A DNA stretch of 64,000 nt, from contig NZ_JAHRWW010000027.1 in the NCBI RefSeq assembly GCF_019104945.1, forward strand, positions 23,142 through 87,141, given 5' to 3'. Shown in pieces: positions 9,540 through 18,951 of this stretch. This stretch comes from Thermomonas sp. (lineage in GTDB: Bacteria; Pseudomonadota; Gammaproteobacteria; Xanthomonadales; Xanthomonadaceae). The translations under genes were made by a program, and so were the position numbers. Positions within the stretch are counted from its first letter, which is position 1. The number at the start of each line of letters is the position of its first letter. A model generated the notes under the pieces. That model had not been told where the DNA came from and did not search any database. It saw only the letters and a program-made list of their open reading frames with translations.

Positions 9540-10916
9540 ATGAGCCTGCATCTCTATAACACCCTAAGCCGTCAACAAGAACCCTTCGTACCGCTGGTTG
9601 CCCACTGCCCCACGATGTACGTCTGCGGCCCCACGGTTTACAACTATGTGCATATCGGCAATGCCCGTGGCCCGGTGGTGTTTGGCGTCCTTGCGGCTCT
9701 ACTCCGCCGCCGTTTTGGCGGGCTGCGCTATGCGCGCAACATCACCGACGTGGACGACAAGATCAACACCGCGGCGAAAACGCTAGGTACGCCTATTTCG
9801 ACGATTACCGACAAATATGCCGCGGCCTATCGTGAAGACATGGCGGCACTGGGCGTGAGCGGCGAGTTTGCCCCCGATATCGAGCCTGAGGCCACCAAGC
9901 ATATCGACGCGATCATCGCGATGATCGAGCGCCTAATCGAAGGCGGCCATGCCTATGCGGCCGAAGGCCATGTTCTGTTTTCCGTTGCTAGCTTCGATGG
10001 TTATGGCAAGCTCTCGCGCCGCGATACCGAGGAAATGCTGGCCGGTGCCCGTATTGAAGTGGCCCCTTACAAGCGCGATGCCGGTGACTTTGTACTGTGG
10101 AAGCCCTCCACCGACGACCTTCCCGGCTGGGATTCGCCTTGGAGCTATGGCCGCCCCGGCTGGCATATCGAATGCTCGGCGATGGCCGAAGCCCACCTTG
10201 GCCGCACCATCGACATCCACGCGGGCGGCGTCGATCTGCAGTTTCCGCACCACGAAAACGAAGTAGCGCAAAGCGAATGCGCCCACGGCGGCGCGCCGTT
10301 TGCCCGTTTCTGGCTACATAACGGCATGCTCAATTTCGACGGCGCCAAAATGGCCAAGTCGGTGGGCAATATCCAGCGCGTGCACGATCTGGTACAGCAG
10401 CACCCACCGGAAGCCCTGCGCTACGCCCTGCTATCGGCGCACTACCGGCAGCCACTGGAGTGGAGCGATGGCCTGATTGAACAAAGCGTGCGCACGCTCG
10501 ACCGCCTCTACGGTACGCTGCGCGACTTGGCCGACACCAACGCCAGCGCCCATATCCCCGCCGGGGTGGAAGCAGCACTGGACGATGACCTCAACACCCC
10601 GCAGGCGCTGGCCGAGGTCGCCCGTATTGCCGCCGAAGCCCGCAAAGCCGTCTCGACAGAAGATAAAGTGCGCCGCAAATCCGAACTACTGGGTGCAGGA
10701 CAGATTTTGGGCCTGCTGCAACAAGACCCGCAGGCATGGTTTGCACGCGGCGCTTCCAATGAAGACGACGCGCGCATTCAAGCCCTCGTGGACGAACGCG
10801 CGAGTGCCAAAAAGAATCGTGACTTCGCCCGTTCCGACGCCATCCGCGATCAGCTCGCAAGCGAGGGTATTTTGTTAGAAGACACACCGCAAGGTGTGCG
10901 CTGGAAACGTTCCTAA
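9540..10916 (+). CDS. cysS: Cysteinyl-tRNA synthetase
   Basis: Class I aminoacyl-tRNA synthetase that charges tRNA-Cys. The 458 residues show the HIGH motif as HIGN (38-41), the zinc ligands Cys29 and those in the [18 protein letters not shown] region, and the KMSKS loop as KMAKS in [12 protein letters not shown]. The C-terminal helical anticodon domain ends in RWKRS. The length is normal. The stop overlaps the sufE start (TAATG). A TACAAT sequence at 9508-9513 could be the -10 element, but no convincing -35 goes with it. Confidence 0.97.
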   Translation: MSLHLYNTLSRQQEPFVPLVAHCPTMYVCGPTVYNYVHIGNARGPVVFGVLAALLRRRFGGLRYARNITDVDDKINTAAKTLGTPISTITDKYAAAYREDMAALGVSGEFAPDIEPEATKHIDAIIAMIERLIEGGHAYAAEGHVLFSVASFDGYGKLSRRDTEEMLAGARIEVAPYKRDAGDFVLWKPSTDDLPGWDSPWSYGRPGWHIECSAMAEAHLGRTIDIHAGGVDLQFPHHENEVAQSECAHGGAPFARFWLHNGMLNFDGAKMAKSVGNIQRVHDLVQQHPPEALRYALLSAHYRQPLEWSDGLIEQSVRTLDRLYGTLRDLADTNASAHIPAGVEAALDDDLNTPQALAEVARIAAEARKAVSTEDKVRRKSELLGAGQILGLLQQDPQAWFARGASNEDDARIQALVDERASAKKNRDFARSDAIRDQLASEGILLEDTPQGVRWKRS

Positions 10917-11353
10917 TGAGCACACCTCCCCTTGAACACACTGCCGCCGAGGCACAGGCCGCGATTGCCGATGAGTTTGGTTTTTTTGGCGATTGGTCGG
11001 AACGCTATCAATACCTGATCGACCTTGGCCGCAAGCTGCCAGAGTTTCCAGATACATGGAAAACCGAAGAGCACCGCCTACACGGCTGCCAATCGCTAGT
11101 TTGGATCGTGGCAGAAGGCGATGCCAGCAAACTGATATTCCACTCCATCAGCGATTCGGCGATTGTTTCCGGGCTGATCTACCTAGCGCTGCGTGTTTAT
11201 TCTGGGCGTAGCGCCGAAGAAATTCTCGCCACCGAACCCGACTACATCGCCTCGATTGGCCTGTCCAAGCACCTCTCGCCTACCCGCAGCAACGGGCTTG
11301 CAGCCCTGCTCGCCTTCATTCGTCACCAAGCCCAAACCGCGCAAGCTGGATGA
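10916..11353 (+). CDS. sufE: SufE-family cysteine desulfuration protein
   Basis: SufE accepts sulfur from a cysteine desulfurase as a persulfide and hands it to the Fe-S scaffold. The 145 residues contain the active cysteine, Cys58, in LHGCQSLVWI, the family's conserved motif, and the C-terminal segment LSPTRSNGLAALLAFI. It is coupled to cysS by a one-base overlap and to the MFS gene by an ATGA overlap. No sufS or csdA lies nearby, so its desulfurase partner must be elsewhere. SufE and CsdE cannot be told apart here. Confidence 0.93.
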   Translation: MSTPPLEHTAAEAQAAIADEFGFFGDWSERYQYLIDLGRKLPEFPDTWKTEEHRLHGCQSLVWIVAEGDASKLIFHSISDSAIVSGLIYLALRVYSGRSAEEILATEPDYIASIGLSKHLSPTRSNGLAALLAFIRHQAQTAQAG

Positions 11354-12588
11354 GCGCGGATGCGCCGCCGCCATCCCCACTAAGCAGCGTCGGCTTCCGC
11401 TGGCTGCTGACCTACCGCATCTGCACGCTACTGTCTTATCAGATCGTGGCGGTGACGGTGGGTTGGCATATCTATGAGATCACCCGCAACCCGCTTTCGT
11501 TGGGGCTGATTGGCCTTGCCGAAGTCATCCCCTATTTTTGCGTCGCCCCGTTTTCTGGTTATCTTGTCGATCATCTGCCACGGCGCAAACTCGGTGCCGC
11601 CGCCTGCACCCTGCTTGCCATTAACGCTGGGGTGCTGGCGCTTGTTGCGGGTAATGTGCTGTTGCACACCCATGGCACTTGGCCGATCTACCTCGCCGTG
11701 GCGGTGGGCGGCATTGGTCGTTCCTTCCTTGGCCCGGTCTATAACGCGCTGTTTGCGCGCGTGCTGCGCCGTGACCAGTTCCCCACCGGGGCCAGCATGG
11801 GCAGCGTGGTGTTCCAAATGGGTTTGGTTTTAGGCCCGGCGGTCGGTGGCCTACTGGTAGGCGCATGGGGCAAGCATTTTGCCTACGCCACCGGCACGCT
11901 CATTGCGCTGATGGCCGCAGGAACACTGCTAAAAATGCCAGTCACCGAGCCCGCGCTACCGCAACAGCGCGGCCCCATCTTCGCCAGTATTGCTGAAGGC
12001 GCGCGCTTCGTATTTAGCAACCAGTACATGCTGGGGGCAATCGCATTAGATATGTTTTCGGTGTTGCTCGGCGGTGCCGTGGCGATGCTGCCCGCCTTCA
12101 TCAAAGACATTTTGCACGAAGGCCCGGAAGCCCTTGGTCTGCTGCGTGCCGCGCCCGCCGTCGGCTCTATTGTGGTGGCGCTTTGGCTAACCCGCTTTCC
12201 GTTAAAGCGCCATGCCGGGCACGTATTACTCACCGCCACCGCCTGTTTTGGGCTTAGCACAGCCACGTTTGCGATGACCCAGCAACTGTGGGCGTCGGCG
12301 CTGGTGCTGCTGATCTACGGCATGTGCGATGGGGTATCGGTGGTGATGCGTTCCACCATCATGCAGCTGGTAACGCCGGATGAGATGCGTGGGCGCGTCT
12401 CCTCCATCAACGGCCTGTTCGTGAGCTCATCCAACGAATTAGGCGCGTTTTATCAGGGTGTCATGGCGCGTCTGCTGGGCCTTATCCCGTCGATGATCGT
12501 GGGTGGATTTGTCACCATAGGGGTGGTGGCCAGCACCGCCAAACTCGCGCCACGCCTGCGTCGGCTGGATATTCGCGATTTGGAGTAG
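11350..12588 (+). CDS. MFS transporter, EntS-like
   Basis: A 412-residue inner-membrane transporter with about twelve hydrophobic segments. The loop after the second helix, GYLVDHLPRRKLG, is the MFS motif A. The overall pattern, with RICTLLSYQIVAVTVGWHIYEIT at the start and VSSINGLFVSSSNELGAF in the C-terminal half, matches the MFS_3/EntS drug and siderophore exporter group. The substrate cannot be told from sequence. It overlaps sufE by four bases and ends 60 bases before fdxA. Confidence 0.85.
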   Translation: MSADAPPPSPLSSVGFRWLLTYRICTLLSYQIVAVTVGWHIYEITRNPLSLGLIGLAEVIPYFCVAPFSGYLVDHLPRRKLGAAACTLLAINAGVLALVAGNVLLHTHGTWPIYLAVAVGGIGRSFLGPVYNALFARVLRRDQFPTGASMGSVVFQMGLVLGPAVGGLLVGAWGKHFAYATGTLIALMAAGTLLKMPVTEPALPQQRGPIFASIAEGARFVFSNQYMLGAIALDMFSVLLGGAVAMLPAFIKDILHEGPEALGLLRAAPAVGSIVVALWLTRFPLKRHAGHVLLTATACFGLSTATFAMTQQLWASALVLLIYGMCDGVSVVMRSTIMQLVTPDEMRGRVSSINGLFVSSSNELGAFYQGVMARLLGLIPSMIVGGFVTIGVVASTAKLAPRLRRLDIRDLE

Positions 12589-12648
12589 GGGTTTTGCGCA
12601 TTCCGCGCTAAAATGGGCGGTTAACGAACTTGTTTTGCGGATTCCCCC

Positions 12649-12972
12649 ATGCCCTTTGTTGTCACCGAAAACTGCATCAAATGCAAACACACCGACTGCG
12701 TCGAGGTGTGCCCGGTGGACTGTTTCCATGAAGGCCCGAACTTTCTGGTGATCGATCCTGACGAGTGCATCGACTGCACGCTATGCGAGCCCGAATGCCC
12801 GGTCAGCGCCATCTACCCGGAAGAAGACGTGCCTGCTGGGCAAGAAATTTTTGTAGGCTTAAACAAAGAGCTGGCACAGGAATGGCCGGTACTCACCGTG
12901 CGCAAAGAACCACCGGCCGACCACGCCGAATGGGACGGCAAGCCTAATAAGCTGCCGCTACTGGAACGCTAA
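12649..12972 (+). CDS. fdxA: Seven-iron ferredoxin FdxA
   Basis: A 107-residue ferredoxin of the Azotobacter FdI type carrying one 3Fe-4S and one 4Fe-4S cluster. Cysteines lie at 9, 12, 17, 21, 25, 40, 43, 46 and 50. By comparison with FdI, Cys9, 17 and 50 hold the 3Fe cluster, Cys21, 40, 43 and 46 hold the 4Fe cluster, and Cys12 and 25 are free. Its function is low-potential electron transfer in the cytoplasm with an unknown partner. A strong bidirectional terminator follows. A TAAAAT sequence at 12609-12614 may be its -10 box. Confidence 0.95.
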   Translation: MPFVVTENCIKCKHTDCVEVCPVDCFHEGPNFLVIDPDECIDCTLCEPECPVSAIYPEEDVPAGQEIFVGLNKELAQEWPVLTVRKEPPADHAEWDGKPNKLPLLER

Positions 12973-12978
12973 TAGCAA

Positions 12979-13022
12979 AAGAGGCGAAGCGCCTTCCCAC
13001 TGGAAAACGCTTCGCCCCTCTT
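12979..13022. terminator. Bidirectional terminator between fdxA and bamC
   Basis: The arms AAGAGGCGAAGCG (12979-12991) and CGCTTCGCCCCTCTT (13008-13022) pair over 13 positions with one bulged base. The hairpin sits between two convergent genes. The leading A tract before it and the T-rich sequence after it make it usable from either side. Confidence 0.75.
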
Positions 13023-13033
13023 GAGTGCTTTAA

Positions 13034-13534
13034 TTACGGCGCAACAACGGCCTTCAGCGCGGCGATCAATTTACCTGCCGCATCACCACTGGGCGCAAGG
13101 CCACGCGGATCTACCGCCGCCACATAAGCACCATCACCGGCTTTGGTCACACGGATCAAGAACTTGGCATCGAGATAGTCGATATCGTAGGTGCCTAGAA
13201 TGTCGGCCTTATTGACCACCTTCACGCCGTTGATGCTGGCCAGTGCCTCGCCCACCTTGGCGAACACCGCGTCACGGTCACCCGCTGCGGCAAACCCAGT
13301 AGCCGCCACGGCGGGGGCGGCCGCAGCAGCGCTAGTGCCCTTCACCGCAGGCAGCTCCATCGCGCGCTCTGCAGACGGACGATCCAGATCCGGCGGCACT
13401 TCCAGCGGACGCGCCTCACCGCTTTGGGTGTAAAGCGCGTTCTTCTTTTTGAACCAGTGGCAGCCGGAAAGCCCACCAACCAGCAAAACGGCGGCGAGCG
13501 GGGCAATGGCTGCGGTGCGGATCATACGATGCAT
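13034..13534 (-). CDS. bamC: BamC-like outer-membrane lipoprotein
   Basis: A 166-residue lipoprotein with lipobox LSGC near residue 25. The segment EVPPDLDRP matches the conserved N-terminal PPDL motif by which BamC contacts BamD. Only one globular BamC-like domain follows an alanine-rich linker, whereas E. coli BamC (about 344 residues) has two. The position directly after dapA (12-base gap, AGGAG seven bases before the ATG) repeats the dapA-bamC (nlpB) order of other gammaproteobacteria. The name rests on motif plus synteny, and the short length is the main doubt. Confidence 0.72.
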   Translation of the reverse strand: MHRMIRTAAIAPLAAVLLVGGLSGCHWFKKKNALYTQSGEARPLEVPPDLDRPSAERAMELPAVKGTSAAAAAPAVAATGFAAAGDRDAVFAKVGEALASINGVKVVNKADILGTYDIDYLDAKFLIRVTKAGDGAYVAAVDPRGLAPSGDAAGKLIAALKAVVAP

Positions 13535-13546
13535 CTGGTTCTCCTA

Positions 13547-14464
13547 TCAGGCCGCGGTCGTGCGGCCGGAATCTTCAAGTTGTTGAATGAATGCAAACAG
13601 GCGCTGCGCCTGCTCGGCATAGGTAGATGATAACGGTTGCAGCGGCAAACGCAGCCCATGCCCCACACCTGCCAGCGTCAAAAGCGCTTTCACCGGGATG
13701 GGGTTGGATTCAACGCCAAGGAAATGGTAGAGCTCAGCAAGCTGATCGTTAAGGCTTTGCGCCTGCGCCGCCTGCCCCGCACGTGCCCAGTCGGCCAACT
13801 TGCGGAAGCTGCGCGGCACCACGTTAGACGCCACTGACACCACGCCATCGGCGCCTGCCAGCATCGAACGCACAGCGGTTGGGTCGTCACCACTCAGTAC
13901 GGCAAAGCCTTTGCGCTTTAGCGGCAGCAATGCCTGCATACGCTCGGCATCGGCACGCGCTTCTTTGATGCCAATGATATTGTCGTGCTCGGCCAGCTGC
14001 GCCACCGTTTCCGGCAGCATGTCGCAGCCTGTACGGCCCGGCACGTTGTACAGCAGCACCGGCAGGCCACCGTCGTCGGCCACCGCGCGAAAATGCGCCA
14101 GCAGGCCATTTTGCGTGGGCCGCACATAGGCAGGCGTGACCACCAGTGCGGCTTCCGCCCCTAGCGCGGCCACGCGCTTGTTAAAACGAATGGTTTTCGC
14201 CGTATTCGACTGCCCCGTTCCGGCCAGTACCGGCACTTTATCGCGGCACACTTCCACCGCCCGGCGCAGCAGCTGGTCATATTCTTCATCGAATAATGCC
14301 GCCGCCTCACCGGTGGAGCCTGCCACCACAACCGCCTGTGTCCCCGCCTCTAACTGTGCGTGCAGCAGCCGATCCCATGCGGGAAAGTCGATGTCACCGG
14401 CCGCCGTAAATGGCGTAGCCAGCGCGGTAATACTGCCTAAAAGTTGCAAAGGAATCGCCTTCAA
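13547..14464 (-). CDS. dapA: 4-hydroxy-tetrahydrodipicolinate synthase
   Basis: Condenses pyruvate with aspartate semialdehyde, the first step of the lysine and diaminopimelate branch. The conserved SITALATPF, STGEAA, YNVPGRTG and IIGIKEA segments are present; the lysine in IIGIKEA forms the Schiff base. The longest frame begins at a TTG at 14464 without a clear ribosome site. An in-frame TTG at 14449 has GAAGG seven bases upstream and gives the N-terminus MQLLGSITAL, which fits the family length better. Neither start is ATG. It is divergent from gcvR and co-directional with bamC. Confidence 0.95.
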   Translation of the reverse strand: MKAIPLQLLGSITALATPFTAAGDIDFPAWDRLLHAQLEAGTQAVVVAGSTGEAAALFDEEYDQLLRRAVEVCRDKVPVLAGTGQSNTAKTIRFNKRVAALGAEAALVVTPAYVRPTQNGLLAHFRAVADDGGLPVLLYNVPGRTGCDMLPETVAQLAEHDNIIGIKEARADAERMQALLPLKRKGFAVLSGDDPTAVRSMLAGADGVVSVASNVVPRSFRKLADWARAGQAAQAQSLNDQLAELYHFLGVESNPIPVKALLTLAGVGHGLRLPLQPLSSTYAEQAQRLFAFIQQLEDSGRTTAA

Positions 14465-14560
14465 TCGAACGCGGCGACAGCGCCGCTTAGGTGAATGGAA
14501 AAAACGCTAACGGGTGATCTTACTTGCGGCTGGAAACCTGCGGCAAGTATGCTGGCGGGT

Positions 14561-14583
14561 ATGCCGACATACGTTTGCGGCAT
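14561..14583. repeat. Inverted repeat in the dapA-gcvR divergent region
   Basis: ATGCCG (14561-14566) and CGGCAT (14578-14583) are six-base arms around an 11-base centre holding ATACGT. It lies between the divergent dapA and gcvR genes, 24 bases before the probable gcvR start. It could be a regulator site or a leader hairpin; no specific factor is recognised. Confidence 0.35.
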
Positions 14584-14606
14584 TTTCACATTTTTGGACC
14601 ACCGCT

Positions 14607-15167
14607 TTGAGCAAAACAGCCCCCCGCCCCGCGCAAAACGAAAACCACCTGCTGATCAACGCCTACACCACCCATCCGCAGTCGCCGCTGCTGGCGGTTA
14701 CCCGCCGCATCGCCGATTCTGGCTGCAACCTAGTGGATACGCGGCTGGCCACGGTGGGGCGCGACGTGTCCGTAACCGCGCTGGTTACCGGCTCTTGGGA
14801 TGCGGTGGCCAAGCTGGAGACCATGCTCACTAAGCTTGAGCGCGAAGAAGGGCTGAAGCTGGTGTGGTATCGCACCGGGCCAAAGGCGCTGCAGTCTAAT
14901 TTGCTGCCCTATATCGTGGAAGTGATCGCCGCCGATAAGCCCGGCATCATGTTCCAGCTGGCTGACTTCTTCGAACAGCAAGGCATCACGATTGAAAGCC
15001 TGCACTGCGCGCGCTATCGCGCTATGCAAACCGGGGCCGACATGTTTTCCGCCCAGCTCACCATCGGTATTCCGGCGGATATGCACATCGCCGTGCTGCG
15101 CGACGACTTTTTAGAATTTTGTGACCACTTGAACCTTGACGCCATCATGGATCCCATGAAGTATTGA
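14607..15167 (+). CDS. gcvR: GcvR-like ACT-domain protein
   Basis: Resembles GcvR, which modulates the glycine cleavage regulator GcvA. The product has two ACT domains: one from LLAVTRRIADSGCNLVDTRLA, the second from YIVEVIAADKPGIMFQLADFFEQQGITIESL. It ends with the EFCDHLNLDA segment typical of the family. The frame is open from an ATG at 14514, but those first 31 residues are unlike the family. The TTG at 14607 gives 186 residues, close to GcvR length, and is preferred. Three bases separate it from bcp. No gcvA is in the window, so the regulatory role is inferred. Confidence 0.82.
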   Translation: MSKTAPRPAQNENHLLINAYTTHPQSPLLAVTRRIADSGCNLVDTRLATVGRDVSVTALVTGSWDAVAKLETMLTKLEREEGLKLVWYRTGPKALQSNLLPYIVEVIAADKPGIMFQLADFFEQQGITIESLHCARYRAMQTGADMFSAQLTIGIPADMHIAVLRDDFLEFCDHLNLDAIMDPMKY

Positions 15168-15170
15168 GGC

Positions 15171-15644
15171 ATGATCAACGTCGGCGACCGCATTCCCAAC
15201 CTGCCCCTGCTGCTCTCCAGCGGCGAAACGACGGAACTGGAAGCGGCGCAGGCCAAGCGCTGGCTGGTGCTGTACTTTTATCCCAAAGACAGCACCCCCG
15301 GCTGCACCACCGAAGGTCTCGACTTCAACGCCCTGCTGCCCAAATTCAAACGCGCAGGCGCGATCGTTTTGGGCGTTTCGCGCGACTCACTCAAATCGCA
15401 CCAGAATTTTTGCAGCAAGCAAGGGTTCAATTTCGATCTTGTTAGCGATGCTGATAGCGCACTGTGTAACGCTTTTGGCGTGATTAAACCGAAAAAGCTC
15501 TACGGCCGCGAATATGTCGGCATCGAACGCAGCACATTCTTAATTGATCCAGACGGCGTTGTTCGCGAGGCCTGGCGGCCGGTGAAAGTGACAGGCCACG
15601 CGCAGGCTGTGTTAGACGCACTCAAGGCCCTACTTTCTGCGTAA
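15171..15644 (+). CDS. bcp: Thiol peroxidase of the Bcp/PrxQ family
   Basis: Reduces hydrogen peroxide and organic hydroperoxides using thioredoxin. The 157 residues have the peroxidatic cysteine Cys45 in YPKDSTPGCTTE. The neighbouring resolving cysteine found five residues later in E. coli Bcp is replaced by leucine. Cys81 (NFCSKQ) is at the position of the resolving cysteine in the other PrxQ subgroup. It sits between gcvR and phoH with gaps of 3 and 12 bases, the usual order in Xanthomonadaceae. Confidence 0.95.
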   Translation: MINVGDRIPNLPLLLSSGETTELEAAQAKRWLVLYFYPKDSTPGCTTEGLDFNALLPKFKRAGAIVLGVSRDSLKSHQNFCSKQGFNFDLVSDADSALCNAFGVIKPKKLYGREYVGIERSTFLIDPDGVVREAWRPVKVTGHAQAVLDALKALLSA

Positions 15645-15656
15645 AGGACTGTTGCA

Positions 15657-17054
15657 ATGAGCCACGGCAAACGCATCTACGTGCTAGACACCAACGTCTT
15701 GATGCACGACCCCACCGCGCTGTTCAAATTTGAAGAACACGACGTGTACCTGCCCATGCAGGTAATGGAAGAACTGGACAACGGTAAAAAAGGCACCTCG
15801 GAAGCCAGCCGCAACGCGCGTCAGGTCAGCCGCTTCCTCAATGAACTGATTGAAGCCCACGGCAGCACGGATATTCGCCAAGGCATTCGCTTGGCGCGCC
15901 CGCAGAGCTTGCAGCTACGCGGTGCAGACAGCGTTGGCATGCTGCGTTTTCAAACCGACGACTTCAACGCAGGCAAGCGCTTTGGCACGGTCATTCCCGA
16001 TAACAATATCTTGGGTGCCATTCTTGCGCTGAAAGAATCCGACCCCGGCGCGCCGGTGGTCTTTGTGTCCAAAGACATCAACCTGCGCATTAAAGCCGCC
16101 ATTGCAGGCATTGAAAACGAGGACTACGAAAACGACCGCGCGCTGGATGATTTCAACCTTCTGTTTACCGGCGCAACCCAGCTTCCCGAAGATTTTTGGC
16201 AAATCCACGGTGCTGATTTGAAATCGTGGACCGATAAAGGCCGCACCTATTACGAAATTGCGCGCGGCAAGGATGAGGAGTGGTTCCCCAACCAGTTTGC
16301 TTTTCTTCCCGGCGACGAGCAGTCAGAGCTGAAGGTGGTGAAGTTAAGCGATGACCGCATCACCCTGCGCATCGTGGACGACTACCGCCACAGCCAGCAT
16401 TCGGTATGGGGCATCACCGCACGCAACCGCGAGCAAAATTTTGCGCTCAACGCGCTGATGGACCCCGATATTGATTTTGTAACCCTGCTAGGCACCGCAG
16501 GCACCGGCAAGACGCTGCTGACGCTGGCCGCAGGCCTGGCGCAAACCATGGACCAGCAGCGCTACCGTGAAATCATCATGACCCGTGCCACGGTGAGCGT
16601 AGGCGAAGACATCGGTTTTCTGCCCGGCACCGAAGAAGAAAAAATGACGCCGTGGATGGGCGCACTCACCGATAACCTCGAAGTGCTCACCCACAACCAA
16701 GAAGGCGGCAGCTGGGGGCGCGCTGCAACCAATGATCTGCTGGCATCGCGTATCAAAATTCGCTCGATGAACTTCATGCGCGGCCGCACGTTCTTGTCAC
16801 GCTATCTTATTTTGGACGAAGCGCAAAACCTGACGCCCAAACAGATGAAAACGCTGATTACTCGCGCAGGCCCCGGCACTAAAATTGTGTGCTTGGGGAA
16901 CGTGCAGCAAATCGACACCCCCTACCTTACCGAAACCACGTCAGGCCTGACCTACGCCGCCGACCGCTTCAAAACATGGGACCATAGCGCCCACGTCATT
17001 TTGCGCCGTGGCGAGCGCTCGCGCCTTGCTGATTATGCTTCCGACGCGTTGTAA
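15657..17054 (+). CDS. PhoH-family PIN-ATPase
   Basis: A 465-residue protein joining an N-terminal PIN ribonuclease-like domain to a PhoH ATPase. The PIN acidic residue is in YVLDTNVLMHDP, with a further acidic segment MEELDNGKKG. The ATPase has Walker A GTAGTGKT near residue 280 and Walker B YLILDEAQNLT, followed by QMKTLITRAGPGTK. Proteins of this PIN-PhoH (PhoH2/YlaK-like) architecture are candidate RNA helicase-nucleases; the exact substrate is unknown. It is unrelated in position to the pst operon despite the name. Confidence 0.92.
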   Translation: MSHGKRIYVLDTNVLMHDPTALFKFEEHDVYLPMQVMEELDNGKKGTSEASRNARQVSRFLNELIEAHGSTDIRQGIRLARPQSLQLRGADSVGMLRFQTDDFNAGKRFGTVIPDNNILGAILALKESDPGAPVVFVSKDINLRIKAAIAGIENEDYENDRALDDFNLLFTGATQLPEDFWQIHGADLKSWTDKGRTYYEIARGKDEEWFPNQFAFLPGDEQSELKVVKLSDDRITLRIVDDYRHSQHSVWGITARNREQNFALNALMDPDIDFVTLLGTAGTGKTLLTLAAGLAQTMDQQRYREIIMTRATVSVGEDIGFLPGTEEEKMTPWMGALTDNLEVLTHNQEGGSWGRAATNDLLASRIKIRSMNFMRGRTFLSRYLILDEAQNLTPKQMKTLITRAGPGTKIVCLGNVQQIDTPYLTETTSGLTYAADRFKTWDHSAHVILRRGERSRLADYASDAL

Positions 17055-17057
17055 CGC

Positions 17058-17729
17058 ATGGGCGTGTATCTGCCGCGTTGGGTGTGGGTAGGCGCGGGCC
17101 TTTTGGCCTGCGCCTCCGGCATGGTCAACGTGGTGGGGTATTTAAGTTTCGAGCATCAAGCGGTGAGCAATATGACCGGCGCCACCACCTTGCTTGGTGG
17201 CGCACTGGCACATGGCGATCTACAGGCCAGTTTGCACCTCAGCGCGGTCATGGGCGCGTTTGTCACGGGCGCCATGCTCAGCGGCATCATCATTCAAGAC
17301 AGTACCCTGCAACTGGGGCGGCGCTACGGCGTGGCGTTAATGCTGACGTCATTGCTTTTATTCGCCGCAATTCCGCTCTTTCAGCGGCACCTACTTTTTG
17401 GTGCGGTGCTCGCGGCCATGGCCTGCGGGCTGCAAAACGCAATGGCCACAACGTTTAGCGGCGCGGTGATCCGCACCAGTCATCTATCCGGCATGTTTAC
17501 CGACCTTGGCATTGCCCTTGGCCACGCGCTGCGCAAAATGCCGCTACAAACCCGCCGCCTGCGGCTGTGTCTCTTGGTGGTGGTGACGTTTTTTTGCGGT
17601 GCGGTATGCGGTGGCTGGCTATTTATGCAGCTCGATTATCTTGCGCTGTTAGTGCCTGCCAGCGCCACCGGGCTTACCGGGTTTGGCTATATCGCCTACA
17701 CGCATTTACACCGGCGTGCAGGCGATTAG
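17058..17729 (+). CDS. DUF1275 (YoaK-like) membrane protein
   Basis: A 223-residue membrane protein with about six hydrophobic segments. The N-terminal GMVNVVGYLSFEHQAVSNMTGATTLLG and the centre GLQNAMATTFSGAVIRTSHLSGMFTDLG are the conserved blocks of the DUF1275/YoaK family. Function is unknown; transport is often presumed. It starts three bases after phoH and is probably co-transcribed. It converges with fabB with an eight-base gap and no visible terminator. Confidence 0.88.
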   Translation: MGVYLPRWVWVGAGLLACASGMVNVVGYLSFEHQAVSNMTGATTLLGGALAHGDLQASLHLSAVMGAFVTGAMLSGIIIQDSTLQLGRRYGVALMLTSLLLFAAIPLFQRHLLFGAVLAAMACGLQNAMATTFSGAVIRTSHLSGMFTDLGIALGHALRKMPLQTRRLRLCLLVVVTFFCGAVCGGWLFMQLDYLALLVPASATGLTGFGYIAYTHLHRRAGD

Positions 17730-17738
17730 CGCGCTGCG

Positions 17739-18947
17739 TTAAACGCGGCCAAACACCAACGCCGCATTGGTGCCGCCAAAGCCAAAGCTATTGGACATCA
17801 CCACGTCCAGTTTGGCGTCGCGGCTTTCGCGCACGATGGGGAAGCTTTCTGCGCCGGGGTCCAGTGTTTCAATATTGGCCGAACCGGCAATAAAGCCGTC
17901 GCGCATCATCAGCAAGCTGTAGATGGCTTCATGCACGCTGGCCGCGCCCAGCGAATGGCCGGACAGCGCTTTGGTGGACGAAATGGGCGGCACGGTGTCG
18001 CCAAACACTTCGCGCACGGCCTTCAGCTCGGTGATATCGCCAAGCGGGGTGGAGGTGCCGTGGGTGTTGAGGTAATCCACCGGGCGGTTCACGCCTTCCA
18101 GCGCCATGCGCATACAGCGCACCGCGCCTTCGCCGCTGGGCGCCACCATGTCAGCGCCGTCTGAGGTCACGCCGTAGCCAATCAGTTCGGCATGAATCTT
18201 GGCACCGCGCGCCACGGCGTGATCCCAATCTTCCAGCACCAACATGCCGCCGCCGCTGCCAATCACAAAGCCGTCGCGGGTGGCATCGTAAGGGCGCGAC
18301 GCGGTGGCAGGCGTGTCGTTATGGCCTGAAGAGAGCGCGCCCATGGCGTCGAACATGCAGGTCATCGTCCAGTCTAAATCTTCGCCGCCGCCGGCAAACA
18401 CGATGTCCTGCGCGCCGTGGCGAATCAGGTCGGCGGCCGCGCCGATGCAATGCGCGGACGTTGCGCAGGCGGCGCTGATGGAATAGCTAAGGCCCTTGAT
18501 TTTGAACGCCGTGGCAAGGTTGGCCGACACCGTGGAGCACATCGTGCGCGGCACCATGTACGGGCCCACTTTGCGCACGCCGCGATCACGCAGGATGTCG
18601 GCGGTTTCTACCTGCCAGCGGCTGGAACCACCGCCGGAACCGGCGATCAGCCCAGTGCGCACATGGCTCACCTGTTCGTCAGTAAGCCCCGCATCGGCAA
18701 TCGCGTCACGCATGGCCACATAACTGTAGGCCGCAGCATCGCTCATAAAACGCTTGAGCTTGCGGTCGATCACCGCGTCTAAATCCAGCTCCACCGCGCC
18801 GCCAACTTGGCTGCGCAGGCCGCGTTCTACCGAATCGGCCAGTGTGCGGATACCGGAGCGGCCCGCTCGTAGCGCTGCAGATACGCTATCAAGGTCATTA
18901 CCGAGGCAAGAGGTGATTCCCATCCCCGTAATCGCAATACGACGCAT
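17739..18947 (-). CDS. fabB: 3-oxoacyl-ACP synthase I FabB
   Basis: Chain-elongating condensing enzyme needed for unsaturated fatty acid synthesis. The start at 18947 ([10 protein letters not shown]) gives 403 residues, close to E. coli FabB, and has an AAGG about nine bases upstream. The longer frame to 19037 overlaps fabA and is rejected. The active Cys161 lies in [12 protein letters not shown] and the two catalytic histidines in [12 protein letters not shown] and [11 protein letters not shown]. It follows fabA after four bases, the standard fabAB operon. Confidence 0.97.
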   Translation of the reverse strand: MRRIAITGMGITSCLGNDLDSVSAALRAGRSGIRTLADSVERGLRSQVGGAVELDLDAVIDRKLKRFMSDAAAYSYVAMRDAIADAGLTDEQVSHVRTGLIAGSGGGSSRWQVETADILRDRGVRKVGPYMVPRTMCSTVSANLATAFKIKGLSYSISAACATSAHCIGAAADLIRHGAQDIVFAGGGEDLDWTMTCMFDAMGALSSGHNDTPATASRPYDATRDGFVIGSGGGMLVLEDWDHAVARGAKIHAELIGYGVTSDGADMVAPSGEGAVRCMRMALEGVNRPVDYLNTHGTSTPLGDITELKAVREVFGDTVPPISSTKALSGHSLGAASVHEAIYSLLMMRDGFIAGSANIETLDPGAESFPIVRESRDAKLDVVMSNSFGFGGTNAALVFGRV

Positions 18948-18951
18948 GATG

